Positions 35,528-43,995 are shown, numbered from the stretch's first letter. The stretch is DNA of 64,000 nucleotides from Gammaproteobacteria bacterium UBA7310 (GCA_002471665.1 DKQK01000025.1:18027-82026); one strand, 5' to 3'. Numbers and translations: made by a program. The notes: generated by a model from the letters alone, not told the origin.

Positions 35528-36604
35528 ATGAAAAAACTGATGATGGCGGTGCTGATAATCAGCCTGCTACTGGCCGCAGGCCTCACCCTGATTCCCTCCC
35601 CCATTGATGCTGCCGCCTATAATCCGGCACCGTCGATGGCGATGGCCGGACCGCTTGCCGTGAACCGGCTGTTGGATGACATCAACGTACTGGCGGCACA
35701 ATCCGTGCTGGGGGCGGAGGATGTGGATGTGGACCCCCAGGGGCGTGTATACGGCACCACCGCAGACGGCCGGATCATCCGGGTCAGCCCTGATGGTAAC
35801 ACCGAAACCCTGGCGCACACGCAGGGTCGGCCACTGGGCCTGCACTGGGATAGCAGGGGCAATCTGATCATTTGCGATGCTTTCAAAGGCCTGCTGTCAC
35901 TTGCACCCAATGGCGAACTGACAACTCTGCTCACTGAAGTGGACGGCATTCCACTGGTGTTCGCGGATGATCTGGAAATCGCCGACGACGGCACAATATA
36001 TTTTACCGATGCCAGCATCAAGTACGACCAGCATCACTATGTGCTGGACATGCTGGAAGCCCGCCCCTGGGGCCGCCTGATTGCATTTAACCCGGAAACC
36101 GGCCAGGCTCGCACAGTGTTGGATGAGCTGTATTTTGCCAACGGTGTGGCCCTATCCAGTAAGCAGGATTTTGTGCTGGTCAATGAAACTTACCGCTACC
36201 GGGTGACCCGATACTGGATCAGCGGGCCCAAACAAGGTCGGTCCGATATTTTTATCGACAGGCTGCCGGGGTTTCCGGACGGCATTTCCAGCAGCGGACG
36301 AGGCACTTTCTGGCTCGCGTTGCCCACCGTACGCAATCCTCAGGCTGACTTCATGCATCCCTGGCCCTTTCTAAAAGAGATCGTCGCCAGGCTGCCGGAT
36401 TCCGCCAGGCCTAAACCCGCGCCCTATGGCCTGATTGTAGAGCTGGATGAACAGGGCAATGTGCTGCGCAGCCTGCACGATCCGGAAGGAGACGATTTTC
36501 CGTTCATAACCTCGGTGCAGGAAGTCAACAACCAGCTGTATTTGGGAACGCTGACCGGGAAAGGCATCGGCGTAGTGTCAGCACAGCTCAGACCCAAACC
36601 CTGA
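35528..36604 (+). CDS. SMP-30/strictosidine synthase-like beta-propeller protein
   Basis: A 358-residue protein with an N-terminal hydrophobic signal or anchor (about 3-22), then a six-bladed propeller. Blocks such as GRPLGLHWDSRGNLIICDAFKGL, ADDLEIADDGTIYFTDASIKYD and FANGVALSSKQDFVLVNETYRYRVTRYW match the strictosidine synthase / APMAP branch of the calcium-dependent phosphotriesterase superfamily. Such proteins hydrolyse lactones or esters; the substrate is unknown. The ATG at 35528 has GAGGA nine bases upstream; the frame upstream runs into the tRNA-Glu promoter area and is not used. Confidence 0.85.
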   Translation: MKKLMMAVLIISLLLAAGLTLIPSPIDAAAYNPAPSMAMAGPLAVNRLLDDINVLAAQSVLGAEDVDVDPQGRVYGTTADGRIIRVSPDGNTETLAHTQGRPLGLHWDSRGNLIICDAFKGLLSLAPNGELTTLLTEVDGIPLVFADDLEIADDGTIYFTDASIKYDQHHYVLDMLEARPWGRLIAFNPETGQARTVLDELYFANGVALSSKQDFVLVNETYRYRVTRYWISGPKQGRSDIFIDRLPGFPDGISSSGRGTFWLALPTVRNPQADFMHPWPFLKEIVARLPDSARPKPAPYGLIVELDEQGNVLRSLHDPEGDDFPFITSVQEVNNQLYLGTLTGKGIGVVSAQLRPKP

Positions 36605-36713
36605 TCTGTCAAAACGTAATAAGCAAACCAACTCTAGGAACCCTTGGTTACACCTCTGGAGAGTCACGGAGGGCTGGGGTAATCTGAGATCAGTCCAAAC
36701 ATGAGGAAACATC

Positions 36714-37025
36714 ATGTCCGAAGCCAAACAATATGATTCTTTTGAAAATTTCTACCCATTTTATCTGGCGGAGCACAGCAATGTAACCTGCCGCCGACTG
36801 CACTTTGTGGGCAGTACCCTGGTCTTGTTACTGCTGGCCTATAGCGTTACCACGGCCAGCTGGGGCTACCTGCTATTGTTGCCCGTAGTGGGTTACGGAT
36901 TTGCCTGGGTGGGGCATTTCTTCTTTGAGAAAAACAAACCAGCCACCTTCACTTACCCCTGGTACAGCTTCATGGGTGACTGGGTTATGTACAAAGACAT
37001 CCTTACCGGAAAGATTCGCTTTTAA
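36714..37025 (+). CDS. Mpo1-like (DUF962) membrane protein
   Basis: A 103-residue membrane protein. FYPFYLAEHSNVTCRRLHFVGS at the N-terminus and GYGFAWVGHFFFEKNKPATFTYP with YSFMGDWVMYKDI at the C-terminus define the DUF962/Mpo1 family, with its invariant His residues. Yeast Mpo1 is an iron-dependent dioxygenase in phytosphingosine breakdown; bacterial members have unproven roles, perhaps on 2-hydroxy fatty acids. GAGG lies upstream of the ATG. Confidence 0.88.
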   Translation: MSEAKQYDSFENFYPFYLAEHSNVTCRRLHFVGSTLVLLLLAYSVTTASWGYLLLLPVVGYGFAWVGHFFFEKNKPATFTYPWYSFMGDWVMYKDILTGKIRF

Positions 37026-37142
37026 AAACTAACCTAAACAGGTTTAGCCGCAAATCCGGGCCGATGACCATTCCTGGACCTGAATCAAGAATTTAGGTCT
37101 ACACTTAACAGGATAGGAAGGCCAACCGGCAAAGGACAAACC

Positions 37143-37910
37143 ATGTCATCAGAACTGATCGTTATACTGTCCATCGTGGGCGGTGCAGGGCTTATCGGCC
37201 TGTTTTACATCAGCCACAGCATTGAGCAGCAGCGGCGGCAACGGGCTCTGTTGATTGCCAATATTTCTGACTTTGCGTTTCGCTTGCAACGCCTGCTGGA
37301 CTCCATTCCTCCTGCCTACCTGGGAAAAGACATTCAGTTGCTGCTGCTGGGTCAAATCAAAAAGCGGATGGAGCGGCTGAAAGAGCTGGCTCCCAGCAAC
37401 GACAAATTCCGCAAGAAACTGGATGCCACCAACGAGCACATTGCGGAAGTAACGGGCTCCACCGCCAAGCAAGTCAAACCGCAGATCAAAAGCCCAGAAG
37501 AAGCCTCTCAGATCCGCACCCTGTTACAGGATTTGAGTAAGATCATTGAAACCTTTGCCCAAAACAAGATCATCACTGTGGCTGAAGCCCGCACCCATCT
37601 GGCATTCCTGCAAAGCAGTTACCTTGATGCCAACCTCAATCACTTGCTGCATCAGGCCGAAACTGCCCGCCAGGAACAAAAACCCAAGGTGGCCATACTG
37701 AATTATGAGAAAGCACTGACTGAAATGAAAAAACGCAATAAAAAGGGTAATTTCAGCGAACGCATCGAGCAAGTAACGGCCGTCATCAACCAACTGAGGG
37801 ATGAAGCCGGGCACGCCGTTTCAAGCACAGCAGACGAACCCAATGAGTTGAACCAGGCGATGAATGAGCTACTGGAAGAAGAAGACGCCTGGAAGAAAAA
37901 ATATTTCTGA
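37143..37910 (+). CDS. single-span membrane protein of unknown function
   Basis: A 255-residue protein with one N-terminal membrane helix (about 5-23) and a long, charged, mostly helical cytosolic part. Coiled-coil tendency is seen at about 65-110 and 170-245, and the tail is acidic (LLEEEDAWKKKYF). I recognise no catalytic motif. The central portion, with QAETARQEQKPKVAILNYEKALTEM, looks like helical-hairpin (TPR-like) sequence. It probably acts as a scaffold, but this is inference. AAGGA precedes the ATG. Confidence 0.7.
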   Translation: MSSELIVILSIVGGAGLIGLFYISHSIEQQRRQRALLIANISDFAFRLQRLLDSIPPAYLGKDIQLLLLGQIKKRMERLKELAPSNDKFRKKLDATNEHIAEVTGSTAKQVKPQIKSPEEASQIRTLLQDLSKIIETFAQNKIITVAEARTHLAFLQSSYLDANLNHLLHQAETARQEQKPKVAILNYEKALTEMKKRNKKGNFSERIEQVTAVINQLRDEAGHAVSSTADEPNELNQAMNELLEEEDAWKKKYF

Positions 37911-37986
37911 AGCTGTCTTTACTCACCCTTGAAATAACAGGGCAATGCGTTAATCCTCGACCAAACCATCACCAGAGGATCAAATA

Positions 37987-38643
37987 ATGACACTAACGGT
38001 ATACGGAGCATCACTCTCCCCTTTTGTTCGCAAAGTCTGCATTGCTTTGACGGAGAAACAGGTTCCCTACGAACAAATCCAGATTGACCCCGCCAAACTT
38101 CCGGAAAACTTTCACGAACTGAGCCCCTTTGGACGGATCCCAGCCCTTAAGGATGGCGATAATGTGCTGGCCGATTCCGCTGTCATACTCTCCTACCTGG
38201 AGCGCAAATATCCCACGCATCCGTTGAGCTATGAAGATCCCTATTTGCAGGCAAAAGTGCAATGGTTTGAAAAGTTCGCAGATTACGAACTGGCACCGAA
38301 TACGACCTTTGGCGTGTTCCGAAACCGGGTGCTGATGAAAATGATGCGCAAGGAATGTGACGATGCCTTTGTGGAGAAATGTCTGCAGGTAAAACTGCCG
38401 CCGTTGCTGGACTATCTGGAAGAAAGCATTCAGGACAACGAATTCATTGTCGGTGACCGCTTTACCGTCGCCGACATTGCCATTGCTTCACAGTTTGTCA
38501 ACTATAGCTACGGTGATGAGCGTATCGATTCTGGACGCTGGCCCAAGGCGGCAGCCTATGTGGAGCGCTTGCATGGACGCCCCAGCATCGCCCCAATGAT
38601 TACCCGGGAAACCACATTCATTGACAAAGTTCTGCACCGTTAG
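37987..38643 (+). CDS. glutathione S-transferase family protein
   Basis: A 218-residue GST. The thioredoxin-like N-terminal domain has ASLSPFVRKVCIALTEK, FGRIPALKDGD with the cis-Pro, and LADSAVILSYLERKYP with the glutathione gamma-glutamyl contact (DSAVI). The C-terminal helical domain has FIVGDRFTVADIAIASQFVNYSY, the usual N-capping box. Substrate unknown. It lies just upstream of the convergent gpx-ohrR pair, consistent with a thiol/oxidative-stress neighbourhood. Confidence 0.88.
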   Translation: MTLTVYGASLSPFVRKVCIALTEKQVPYEQIQIDPAKLPENFHELSPFGRIPALKDGDNVLADSAVILSYLERKYPTHPLSYEDPYLQAKVQWFEKFADYELAPNTTFGVFRNRVLMKMMRKECDDAFVEKCLQVKLPPLLDYLEESIQDNEFIVGDRFTVADIAIASQFVNYSYGDERIDSGRWPKAAAYVERLHGRPSIAPMITRETTFIDKVLHR

Positions 38644-38650
38644 AACAGCC

Positions 38651-38694
38651 CCAGCGCCACTCCAGGCTGACTCCAGCGCCGCTCCAGGCCGACT
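38651..38694. repeat. imperfect 22-bp tandem duplication
   Basis: The 22-bp unit at 38651-38672 (starting CCAGCGCCACTCCAGG) is repeated at 38673-38694 with two mismatches. It fills the gap between the convergent GST and ohrR genes. Confidence 0.8.
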
Positions 38695-38699
38695 CAGAG

Positions 38700-39161
38700 T
38701 CAGCCTTCATCCAGCAACAGCCGCAATTGCTCGCGCAACGCCAACAACTGATTGGGTGTTATCGGCAAGTTGCACAACAATTGCAACGGCACCACCCGAG
38801 CGCGCTCCTTGAGTTCGATGCCATCCAATGACAATCGTATGAGCACCTCTCGTTCGTCATGGCTGGCCCGTTCCCGGTGGATCAAGCCATTGCTCTCCAG
38901 ACGTTTCAACAGTGGCGTGAGGGTGCCGCTATCAAGCTTCAGCCGTTCGCCGATGAACTTTACGGCAACCCCCTGGGGAAATTGTGGATCGGGCAGAGAT
39001 TCCCACAACACCAGCATCACCAGATACTGAGGGTAAGTCAGGCCCAACTCATTGAGTAAAGGCCGGTATTGGGCGATTATTTTGCGGGAAAGCGCATAGA
39101 GAACGAAGCAAAACTGATTATCCAGTTGCAGGGCTTCGTCCAGATCATTGAGCGCCGTCAA
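38700..39161 (-). CDS. ohrR: MarR-family organic peroxide sensor (OhrR-like)
   Basis: A 153-residue winged-helix regulator. The N-terminal FCFVLYALSRKIIAQYRPLL and GLTYPQYLVMLVLWE blocks are the OhrR signature, with the redox-sensing Cys18. The recognition helix region is LDSGTLTPLLKRLESNGLIHRERASHDEREVLIRL, with the wing after it. OhrR represses peroxide-response genes until the Cys is oxidised. The gene lies 11 bases downstream of gpx on the same strand, so it probably controls gpx and itself. No ohr gene is nearby. Confidence 0.85.
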   Translation of the reverse strand: MTALNDLDEALQLDNQFCFVLYALSRKIIAQYRPLLNELGLTYPQYLVMLVLWESLPDPQFPQGVAVKFIGERLKLDSGTLTPLLKRLESNGLIHRERASHDEREVLIRLSLDGIELKERARVVPLQLLCNLPITPNQLLALREQLRLLLDEG

Positions 39162-39172
39162 CGGGATGCGCC

Positions 39173-39655
39173 TCAGGCCAGTAACTTACGAATTTCAGAT
39201 TCAATTTTTTCCGGTGTATCCTTGGGCGCAAAGCGCTGCACGACCTCACCGTCCTGATTAATCAAAAACTTGGTGAAATTCCATTTGATCGCCTGGGTAC
39301 CCAGCAAACCAGGCGCCTGCTCTTTCAGATGTTTAAACAGGGGATGGGCATCGTCCCCATTAACATCCACTTTCTCGAACATGGGAAAGCTGACTCCGTA
39401 ATTCAGTTCGCAGAACTCGGTGATCTGTTCATTGCTGCCCGGGTCCTGCTTACCAAACTGATTACAGGGAAAACCGAGAATCTCCAGGCCGCTGTCCTTA
39501 TATTGCTTATAGAGTTTTTCAAGCCCCTTGAACTGTGGTGTAAAGCCACATTTACTGGCCGTATTCACCACCAGAATCACTTTACCTTTATAGTCTGACA
39601 GAGGTGTTTCCTTCCCCTGCATGGTCACTGCCTTGAAATCATGCACGCTGCCCAT
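39173..39655 (-). CDS. gpx: glutathione peroxidase, Cys type
   Basis: A 160-residue peroxidase. The catalytic Cys36 is in VNTASKCGFTPQFKGLE, the Gln in GFPCNQFGKQDPGS and the Trp in IKWNFTKFLI. FCELNYGVSFPMFEKVDVNG is a family block. It has no signal peptide, so it is cytosolic. Enzymes of this type reduce peroxides, often using thioredoxin rather than glutathione. First gene of a gpx-ohrR operon. Confidence 0.93.
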   Translation of the reverse strand: MGSVHDFKAVTMQGKETPLSDYKGKVILVVNTASKCGFTPQFKGLEKLYKQYKDSGLEILGFPCNQFGKQDPGSNEQITEFCELNYGVSFPMFEKVDVNGDDAHPLFKHLKEQAPGLLGTQAIKWNFTKFLINQDGEVVQRFAPKDTPEKIESEIRKLLA

Positions 39656-39729
39656 TGGAGTCTCCCTTAGATGTGAACAGGTATGTTTGCTTCCAGATTA
39701 CTCGCACAGCATACAGCGCATTTATATTT

Positions 39730-39752
39730 TGCACAATTTAATAATGCACAAT
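39730..39752. promoter_or_regulatory. direct repeat in the gpx upstream region
   Basis: TGCACAAT occurs at 39730-39737 and 39745-39752 with a 15-bp period, 75-97 bases before the gpx start. It could be a regulator site, for example for OhrR, but is not a clear palindrome. Confidence 0.35.
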
Positions 39753-39784
39753 CAAACTCAATACGCAGTGTGCCTGGTTCTCAC

Positions 39785-39807
39785 TTTTCCACAATTTCTG
39801 TGGATAA
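39785..39807. promoter_or_regulatory. inverted pair of consensus DnaA boxes
   Basis: TTTTCCACA (39785-39793) and TGTGGATAA (39799-39807, the reverse of TTATCCACA) both match the DnaA box consensus TTWTNCACA and face each other across five bases. A near match (TGTGTACAA) lies at 39984-39992. The 465-base gap 39656-40120 is AT-rich and holds no gene. Confidence 0.6.
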
Positions 39808-40058
39808 CTCTGTTGATACATTATGTAAAAATTCGTAAAACACGCTCATTCCGCTCATCGCAACAAACTGGTTATTTTTTAATCAGACACATTTGAGCCA
39901 AAATTCAGCAACTTACCCGACGAATTGCACCAACAAGGAACATAGCTTTATTTATATAGCCTACAGCGATAGTCTCCACTAACTGTGTACAAAAACGGTG
40001 CGGTTGACTGTGATTAAATTTGAATCCATTGGCTGACAAACGTCGATAAAATATAGAT

Positions 40059-40112
40059 AAGCGGTTGTTAACAATTTATGGTTATAACAACCAAATTTAA
40101 GGCAACCCGCTT
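40059..40112. repeat. nested inverted repeats after msrB
   Basis: GGTTGTTA (40063-40070) pairs with TAACAACC (40085-40092). Around them AAGCGGTTG (40059-40067) can pair with CAACCCGCTT (40103-40112), with one bulged C. TTGTTAACAA (40065-40074) is itself palindromic. On the minus strand this lies just past the msrB stop and may act as a terminator-like structure. Confidence 0.5.
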
Positions 40113-40120
40113 GTTAATAA

Positions 40121-40525
40121 CTATTTTTGACTGTTTTCATGAAACTGCAGTGAAAGCGAATTAATGCAATAGCGCAGACCGGTTGGCGGTGGCCCATCGG
40201 GAAAAACGTGGCCCAAATGGGCATCACAGGCAGCACACAGCACTTCTGTACGTACCATTCCATGGGAGGAATCCTTGCGTTCGATAACAGCGCGCTCATC
40301 CACCGGCTGGAAAAAGCTTGGCCAGCCTGAACCGGAATCGTATTTGGTCTGGGACACAAACAAAGGCGCATCGCAACAGGCGCAGTGATACTGGCCAACT
40401 TCCTTATGATCCCAATACTTACCCGTAAATGCCCGCTCGGTACCAGCCAGCCGGCACACGGCAAACGCCTCTTCATCCAGGCTTTGTTTCCACTCTTCCT
40501 GACTTTTTTCAACCCGCTTAACCAC
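40121..40525 (-). CDS. msrB: peptide-methionine (R)-S-oxide reductase
   Basis: A 134-residue MsrB that repairs methionine-R-sulfoxide in proteins. Structural zinc cysteines are in HCACCDAPLF (Cys48, Cys51) and VLCAACDAHLGHVF. The catalytic Cys is in GLRYCINSLSLQF, and YDSGSGWPSFFQPV is the substrate-side block. The start is GTG at 40525, because GGGAGG lies eight bases upstream and the resulting MVKRVEKSQEEW matches the family. An ATG at 40552 in the same frame would put the ribosome site inside the coding region. Confidence 0.92.
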   Translation of the reverse strand: MVKRVEKSQEEWKQSLDEEAFAVCRLAGTERAFTGKYWDHKEVGQYHCACCDAPLFVSQTKYDSGSGWPSFFQPVDERAVIERKDSSHGMVRTEVLCAACDAHLGHVFPDGPPPTGLRYCINSLSLQFHENSQK

Positions 40526-40533
40526 GCTGGGCA

Positions 40534-40539
40534 CCTCCC
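40534..40539 (-). promoter_or_regulatory. ribosome binding site setting the msrB GTG start
   Basis: GGGAGG on the minus strand (40539 to 40534), eight bases before the GTG at 40525. It decides between that start and the upstream in-frame ATG. Confidence 0.75.
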
Positions 40540-40672
40540 ATTCAAAGTACATTAAAAACAATTGGTTTTCGTATACACTTACCGGTCTTTGTAAGCTTGC
40601 TATGCTTGCATACTATGAACCTTTTTCTTGTTTGTGAACATAGAAGCCAAATTGAGGCATGAGTTTGTCTAT

Positions 40673-41899
40673 ATGAAGTCAGTGTTGAAATCCAACAAAT
40701 TACATAACGTCTGTTACGACATCCGCGGGCCGGTACTGGATGAGGCGCGACGCCTGGAGGAAGAAGGTCATCGAGTACTCAAACTGAACATCGGAAACCC
40801 GGCGCCCTTCGGCCTGATGGCACCGGAAGAAATCATTCAGGATGTGATCTACCAGCTACCGGATGGATCCGGTTACAGCGACTCCAAAGGCCTGTTTGCC
40901 GGCCGCAAGGCGGTGATGCAGTACTACCAGGCCCGGGGTATTGAAGATGTCCAGATCGACGATATCTTTCTGGGCAACGGTGTCAGCGAGCTGATTGTCA
41001 TGTCCATGCAGGCACTGCTCAATAATGGCGACGAAGTGCTGATTCCAGCACCGGATTACCCCCTGTGGACCGCAGCTGTCAGCCTCTCCGGCGGCACCCC
41101 CGTACACTACACCTGCGATGAACAGTCAGATTGGTATCCGGATCTGGATGACATCCGCAGCAAGATCAGCGACCGCACCCGTGCCCTGGTGATCATCAAT
41201 CCCAACAATCCCACCGGTGCCGTGTATCCCAAAGCGATTCTGGAGGGCATGATCGAGATTGCCCGCGAACACAAGCTGATTGTGTTTTCCGACGAAATCT
41301 ACGACAAGATTCTGTACGACGAAGCCCAGCACACCTGCACCGCCTCACTGGCCAACGATCTGGTGTTCATCACCTTCAACGGCCTCTCCAAAACCTACCG
41401 CATCGCCGGCTATCGCGCAGGGTGGATGGTGATCAGCGGCAACAAGTACGCGGCCAAGGATTATCTGGAAGGCATCACCATGCTGGCTTCAATGCGCCTG
41501 TGTGCCAATGTGCCCGGGCAACTGGCCATTCAAACGGCCTTGGGGGGCTATCAAAGTATCAATGAATTGATTGCACCCGATGGCCGCCTGACACGGCAGC
41601 GGAACCTGGCTCACAGCATGCTCTGTGACATACCGGGTATCAGCTGTGTTAAACCCAAAGGGGCCCTTTACCTTTTCCCCCGCCTGGATCCCAAGGTCTA
41701 CCCCATTGTGGATGATCAGAAGCTGGTGCTGGATCTGTTGATTCAGGAAAAAATTCTGCTGGTACAAGGCTCCGGCTTCAACTGGCCGGCTCCAGACCAC
41801 CTGCGCCTGGTGTTCCTGCCCCGGGAAGAAGATCTGAAAACCGCGTTAACCAAAATGGCTGAGTTTTTCGAACGCCTGCGGGATGACATGAAGAGCTGA
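40673..41899 (+). CDS. alaA: alanine transaminase-type PLP aminotransferase
   Basis: A 408-residue fold-type I aminotransferase closely matching E. coli AlaA (about 405 residues), which makes alanine from pyruvate and glutamate. Shared blocks are LHNVCYDIRGPVLDEARRLEEEGHRVL, LNIGNPAPFGL, VIINPNNPTGAVYP, the PLP-binding Lys in FNGLSKTYRIAGYRAGWM, and MRLCANVPGQLAIQTALGGYQSI. The ATG at 40673 gives the family start. A TTG at 40628 is in frame but has no match. The small gene after it begins one base past its stop. Confidence 0.95.
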   Translation: MKSVLKSNKLHNVCYDIRGPVLDEARRLEEEGHRVLKLNIGNPAPFGLMAPEEIIQDVIYQLPDGSGYSDSKGLFAGRKAVMQYYQARGIEDVQIDDIFLGNGVSELIVMSMQALLNNGDEVLIPAPDYPLWTAAVSLSGGTPVHYTCDEQSDWYPDLDDIRSKISDRTRALVIINPNNPTGAVYPKAILEGMIEIAREHKLIVFSDEIYDKILYDEAQHTCTASLANDLVFITFNGLSKTYRIAGYRAGWMVISGNKYAAKDYLEGITMLASMRLCANVPGQLAIQTALGGYQSINELIAPDGRLTRQRNLAHSMLCDIPGISCVKPKGALYLFPRLDPKVYPIVDDQKLVLDLLIQEKILLVQGSGFNWPAPDHLRLVFLPREEDLKTALTKMAEFFERLRDDMKS

Positions 41900-41900
41900 T

Positions 41901-42356
41901 ATGGCGGATTTAAATATACTGGACTTTTACAAGGATACCGCACTGGTACTGATGAGCCTGCAACGGGTGTTTCCCCGCAAGATGGATTTGTTTGTGGAAG
42001 ACCTGATCGGGCCGGATCAGGTGGATGAGTTCGGTCTGCACACCAAACGCCATGAGGCCTGCTTTGGTGCCATGCTCTGGCTGGCCGATGAAGGCTTCCT
42101 GCGGTACGGTGCCACCATTCGCCAGGAGGGTGTGGATCAGGCCTACCTGACAGCAAAGGGCCTGATTAAACTCTCCACCATCATTAATGCCCCCCTTACC
42201 GAAACACCGGCACAGGATTTACCCTCCTTTGAGGCCCAGGAACGGCTCACCATGATTGAACACATGCGCCGAGCCGTGCAGTCCCAATCGTCCGAACAGA
42301 TTACTCAGGTAATGCGGATGTTTTTCACCGAGTTGGACGAGCACCAAGGCCGCTAG
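41901..42356 (+). CDS. conserved hypothetical protein downstream of alaA
   Basis: A 151-residue cytosolic protein of unknown function. LDFYKDTALVLMSLQRVFPRKMDLFVEDL is followed by HEACFGAMLWLADEGFLRYG and AYLTAKGLIKLSTI. The last two resemble the recognition-helix and wing layout of a small winged-helix protein, but I cannot name the family. It starts one base after alaA and is surely cotranscribed with it. It is convergent with the HAMP cyclase gene. Confidence 0.75.
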   Translation: MADLNILDFYKDTALVLMSLQRVFPRKMDLFVEDLIGPDQVDEFGLHTKRHEACFGAMLWLADEGFLRYGATIRQEGVDQAYLTAKGLIKLSTIINAPLTETPAQDLPSFEAQERLTMIEHMRRAVQSQSSEQITQVMRMFFTELDEHQGR

Positions 42357-42378
42357 CCACTACTATCCACCAACTAAT

Positions 42379-43995
42379 CTATAGGGAATGACAGATCACC
42401 GGCTGGGAACGCCCTTTCACCTGGCTTAATCCCATTTGCGTGGTCTGCGCGGCCAATTCATTGGGCAACCGGGCCTTAACATCATCACTGACCAGAATAG
42501 TGGTACCGAACTCTTTGTTCAGATGTTCAAGGCGGGCCGCTACGTTTACAGTGTCCCCGATCACGGCGTATTTCATGCGGGTTTTTGAACCCAGATTTCC
42601 CGCTACCACCGCTCCGGTGTGCAAGCCGATTCTGAATTCAATGTGATCCACCCCCAGCGCCTGCCAACGCTGGGCCAACCCATCCGCCTGCCATTGTTTG
42701 TTCAGTGAGTCCAACGCCTCGCGCATGGCCAGGGCACAGCGTGCGCCTTTCTCTGCGTGATCAGGCGTTGCCTGCGGCGCGCCAAACACGGCCAGGATGC
42801 CATCACCGAGAAACTCAATGACACAGCCCCGGTGCTGATCGATGATGCTGTTCATCACCCCCAGGTATTCATTGAGCATGGACACCATCTGTAATGGGGA
42901 AAGACGCTCGCTGATGGTGGTGTAATCCTTCAAATCGCAGAACAAGACCGTAACCACAACCTCCTCGCCACCCAGGTCTATTTTTTGTTCCTGGGCCAGT
43001 ACGGAGCGGGCGACGTCTTCACTCAGATAACGGCCGAACAGGTCACGCAGCGTCTGGCGCTCCTTCAGCTCGTCGGCCATTTTGTCAAAATACTTGCCCA
43101 GCAATCCGAACTCGTCTTCACGCCGCATGTGCATGCGCACATCCAGATTGCCCTGGGCCACGGCCCCGGTGCCCTGAATCAAACGCCCCAGTGGCTCGCG
43201 GATACTGCGGGACACCACCCAGGACACCAGCGCAATCACCACAAAAGAAATCACAAAAATAACACCGGAAGCCATCAGCACCCGGTTTTCCACCATGGTG
43301 AGCCGCTCGGCTTTGACGTCCACACCCACCAGTCCGATGGCTTTGCCCTCAGCGGTTCGCAGAGGGGCGTAGGCCGACAGGGTATAACCGAACTCATCCC
43401 GATAGGGGATGTTTTCCACCGCAGGGCGGGAAAACCCCTTCAGCATAATGGGCGTATCTTCCGCCGAATAGAACTGGCCGGGATCTCCGACCATCTCGCC
43501 TTTGGCGTAGTCAATGAAAAAGAACAGCTCGGTGGGGACATTGGAGGGACGCAGAATATAAATGGAGTCTATGTCCTTGTCACGCTCCGCCATGGCTTTG
43601 AACTGCTCGTAGATTTCCTGGTGAAACGGTGTCAGCGTGGTGGCTTCGAGGTCGTAGGCGGCGATCTGATCGGCGTTGATGGTGGCAGCCAGGCTGGTGG
43701 ATAACGTTAACAGCCGTTGTTGCAGTGACTCAATTTCGGATTTGGACCAAAGGTTGTAGAAAATCAGCACCAACAGCGCCAATGTGATGATCACCACGCT
43801 GCCGTACAACATCGTCAACCGAAAATGGAAGCGGTGGAAGGCACGGATTTCCCGAATGGGATCCAGCTCCATACCCGGCGCCGTTGCCACCAACAGGTCA
43901 CCGGCACGCTCTTGCATTAATACGGGGGCATCCTGCTGAGACCAAACCGGCTGGGTGCCATCTGCTACCTTATTGTTTTGTTGTGATTCGCTCAT
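42379..43995 (-). CDS. class III nucleotide cyclase with extracytoplasmic sensor and HAMP
   Basis: A 538-residue inner-membrane cyclase. Segment 1 (about 55-80) and segment 2 (about 235-260) flank a periplasmic sensor domain of about 150 residues, probably Cache-like. A HAMP domain follows (VSRSIREPLGRLIQGTGAVAQGN), then the catalytic domain. The metal aspartates are in LFCDLKDYTTIS and EFLGDGILAVFG; MKYAVIGDTVNVAARLE supplies the rest. Glu occupies the position before FLGD where many adenylate cyclases have Lys, so purine selectivity is uncertain. It is the second class III cyclase in the window. Confidence 0.86.
   Translation of the reverse strand: MSESQQNNKVADGTQPVWSQQDAPVLMQERAGDLLVATAPGMELDPIREIRAFHRFHFRLTMLYGSVVIITLALLVLIFYNLWSKSEIESLQQRLLTLSTSLAATINADQIAAYDLEATTLTPFHQEIYEQFKAMAERDKDIDSIYILRPSNVPTELFFFIDYAKGEMVGDPGQFYSAEDTPIMLKGFSRPAVENIPYRDEFGYTLSAYAPLRTAEGKAIGLVGVDVKAERLTMVENRVLMASGVIFVISFVVIALVSWVVSRSIREPLGRLIQGTGAVAQGNLDVRMHMRREDEFGLLGKYFDKMADELKERQTLRDLFGRYLSEDVARSVLAQEQKIDLGGEEVVVTVLFCDLKDYTTISERLSPLQMVSMLNEYLGVMNSIIDQHRGCVIEFLGDGILAVFGAPQATPDHAEKGARCALAMREALDSLNKQWQADGLAQRWQALGVDHIEFRIGLHTGAVVAGNLGSKTRMKYAVIGDTVNVAARLEHLNKEFGTTILVSDDVKARLPNELAAQTTQMGLSQVKGRSQPVICHSL

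Noticed and set aside
39656..40120. Chromosomal replication origin
   Set aside because: DnaA boxes and AT-rich sequence are present, but only two perfect boxes, and none of the usual origin neighbours (dnaA, dnaN, rpmH, mnmG) is in the window. Kept only as a DnaA-box site.
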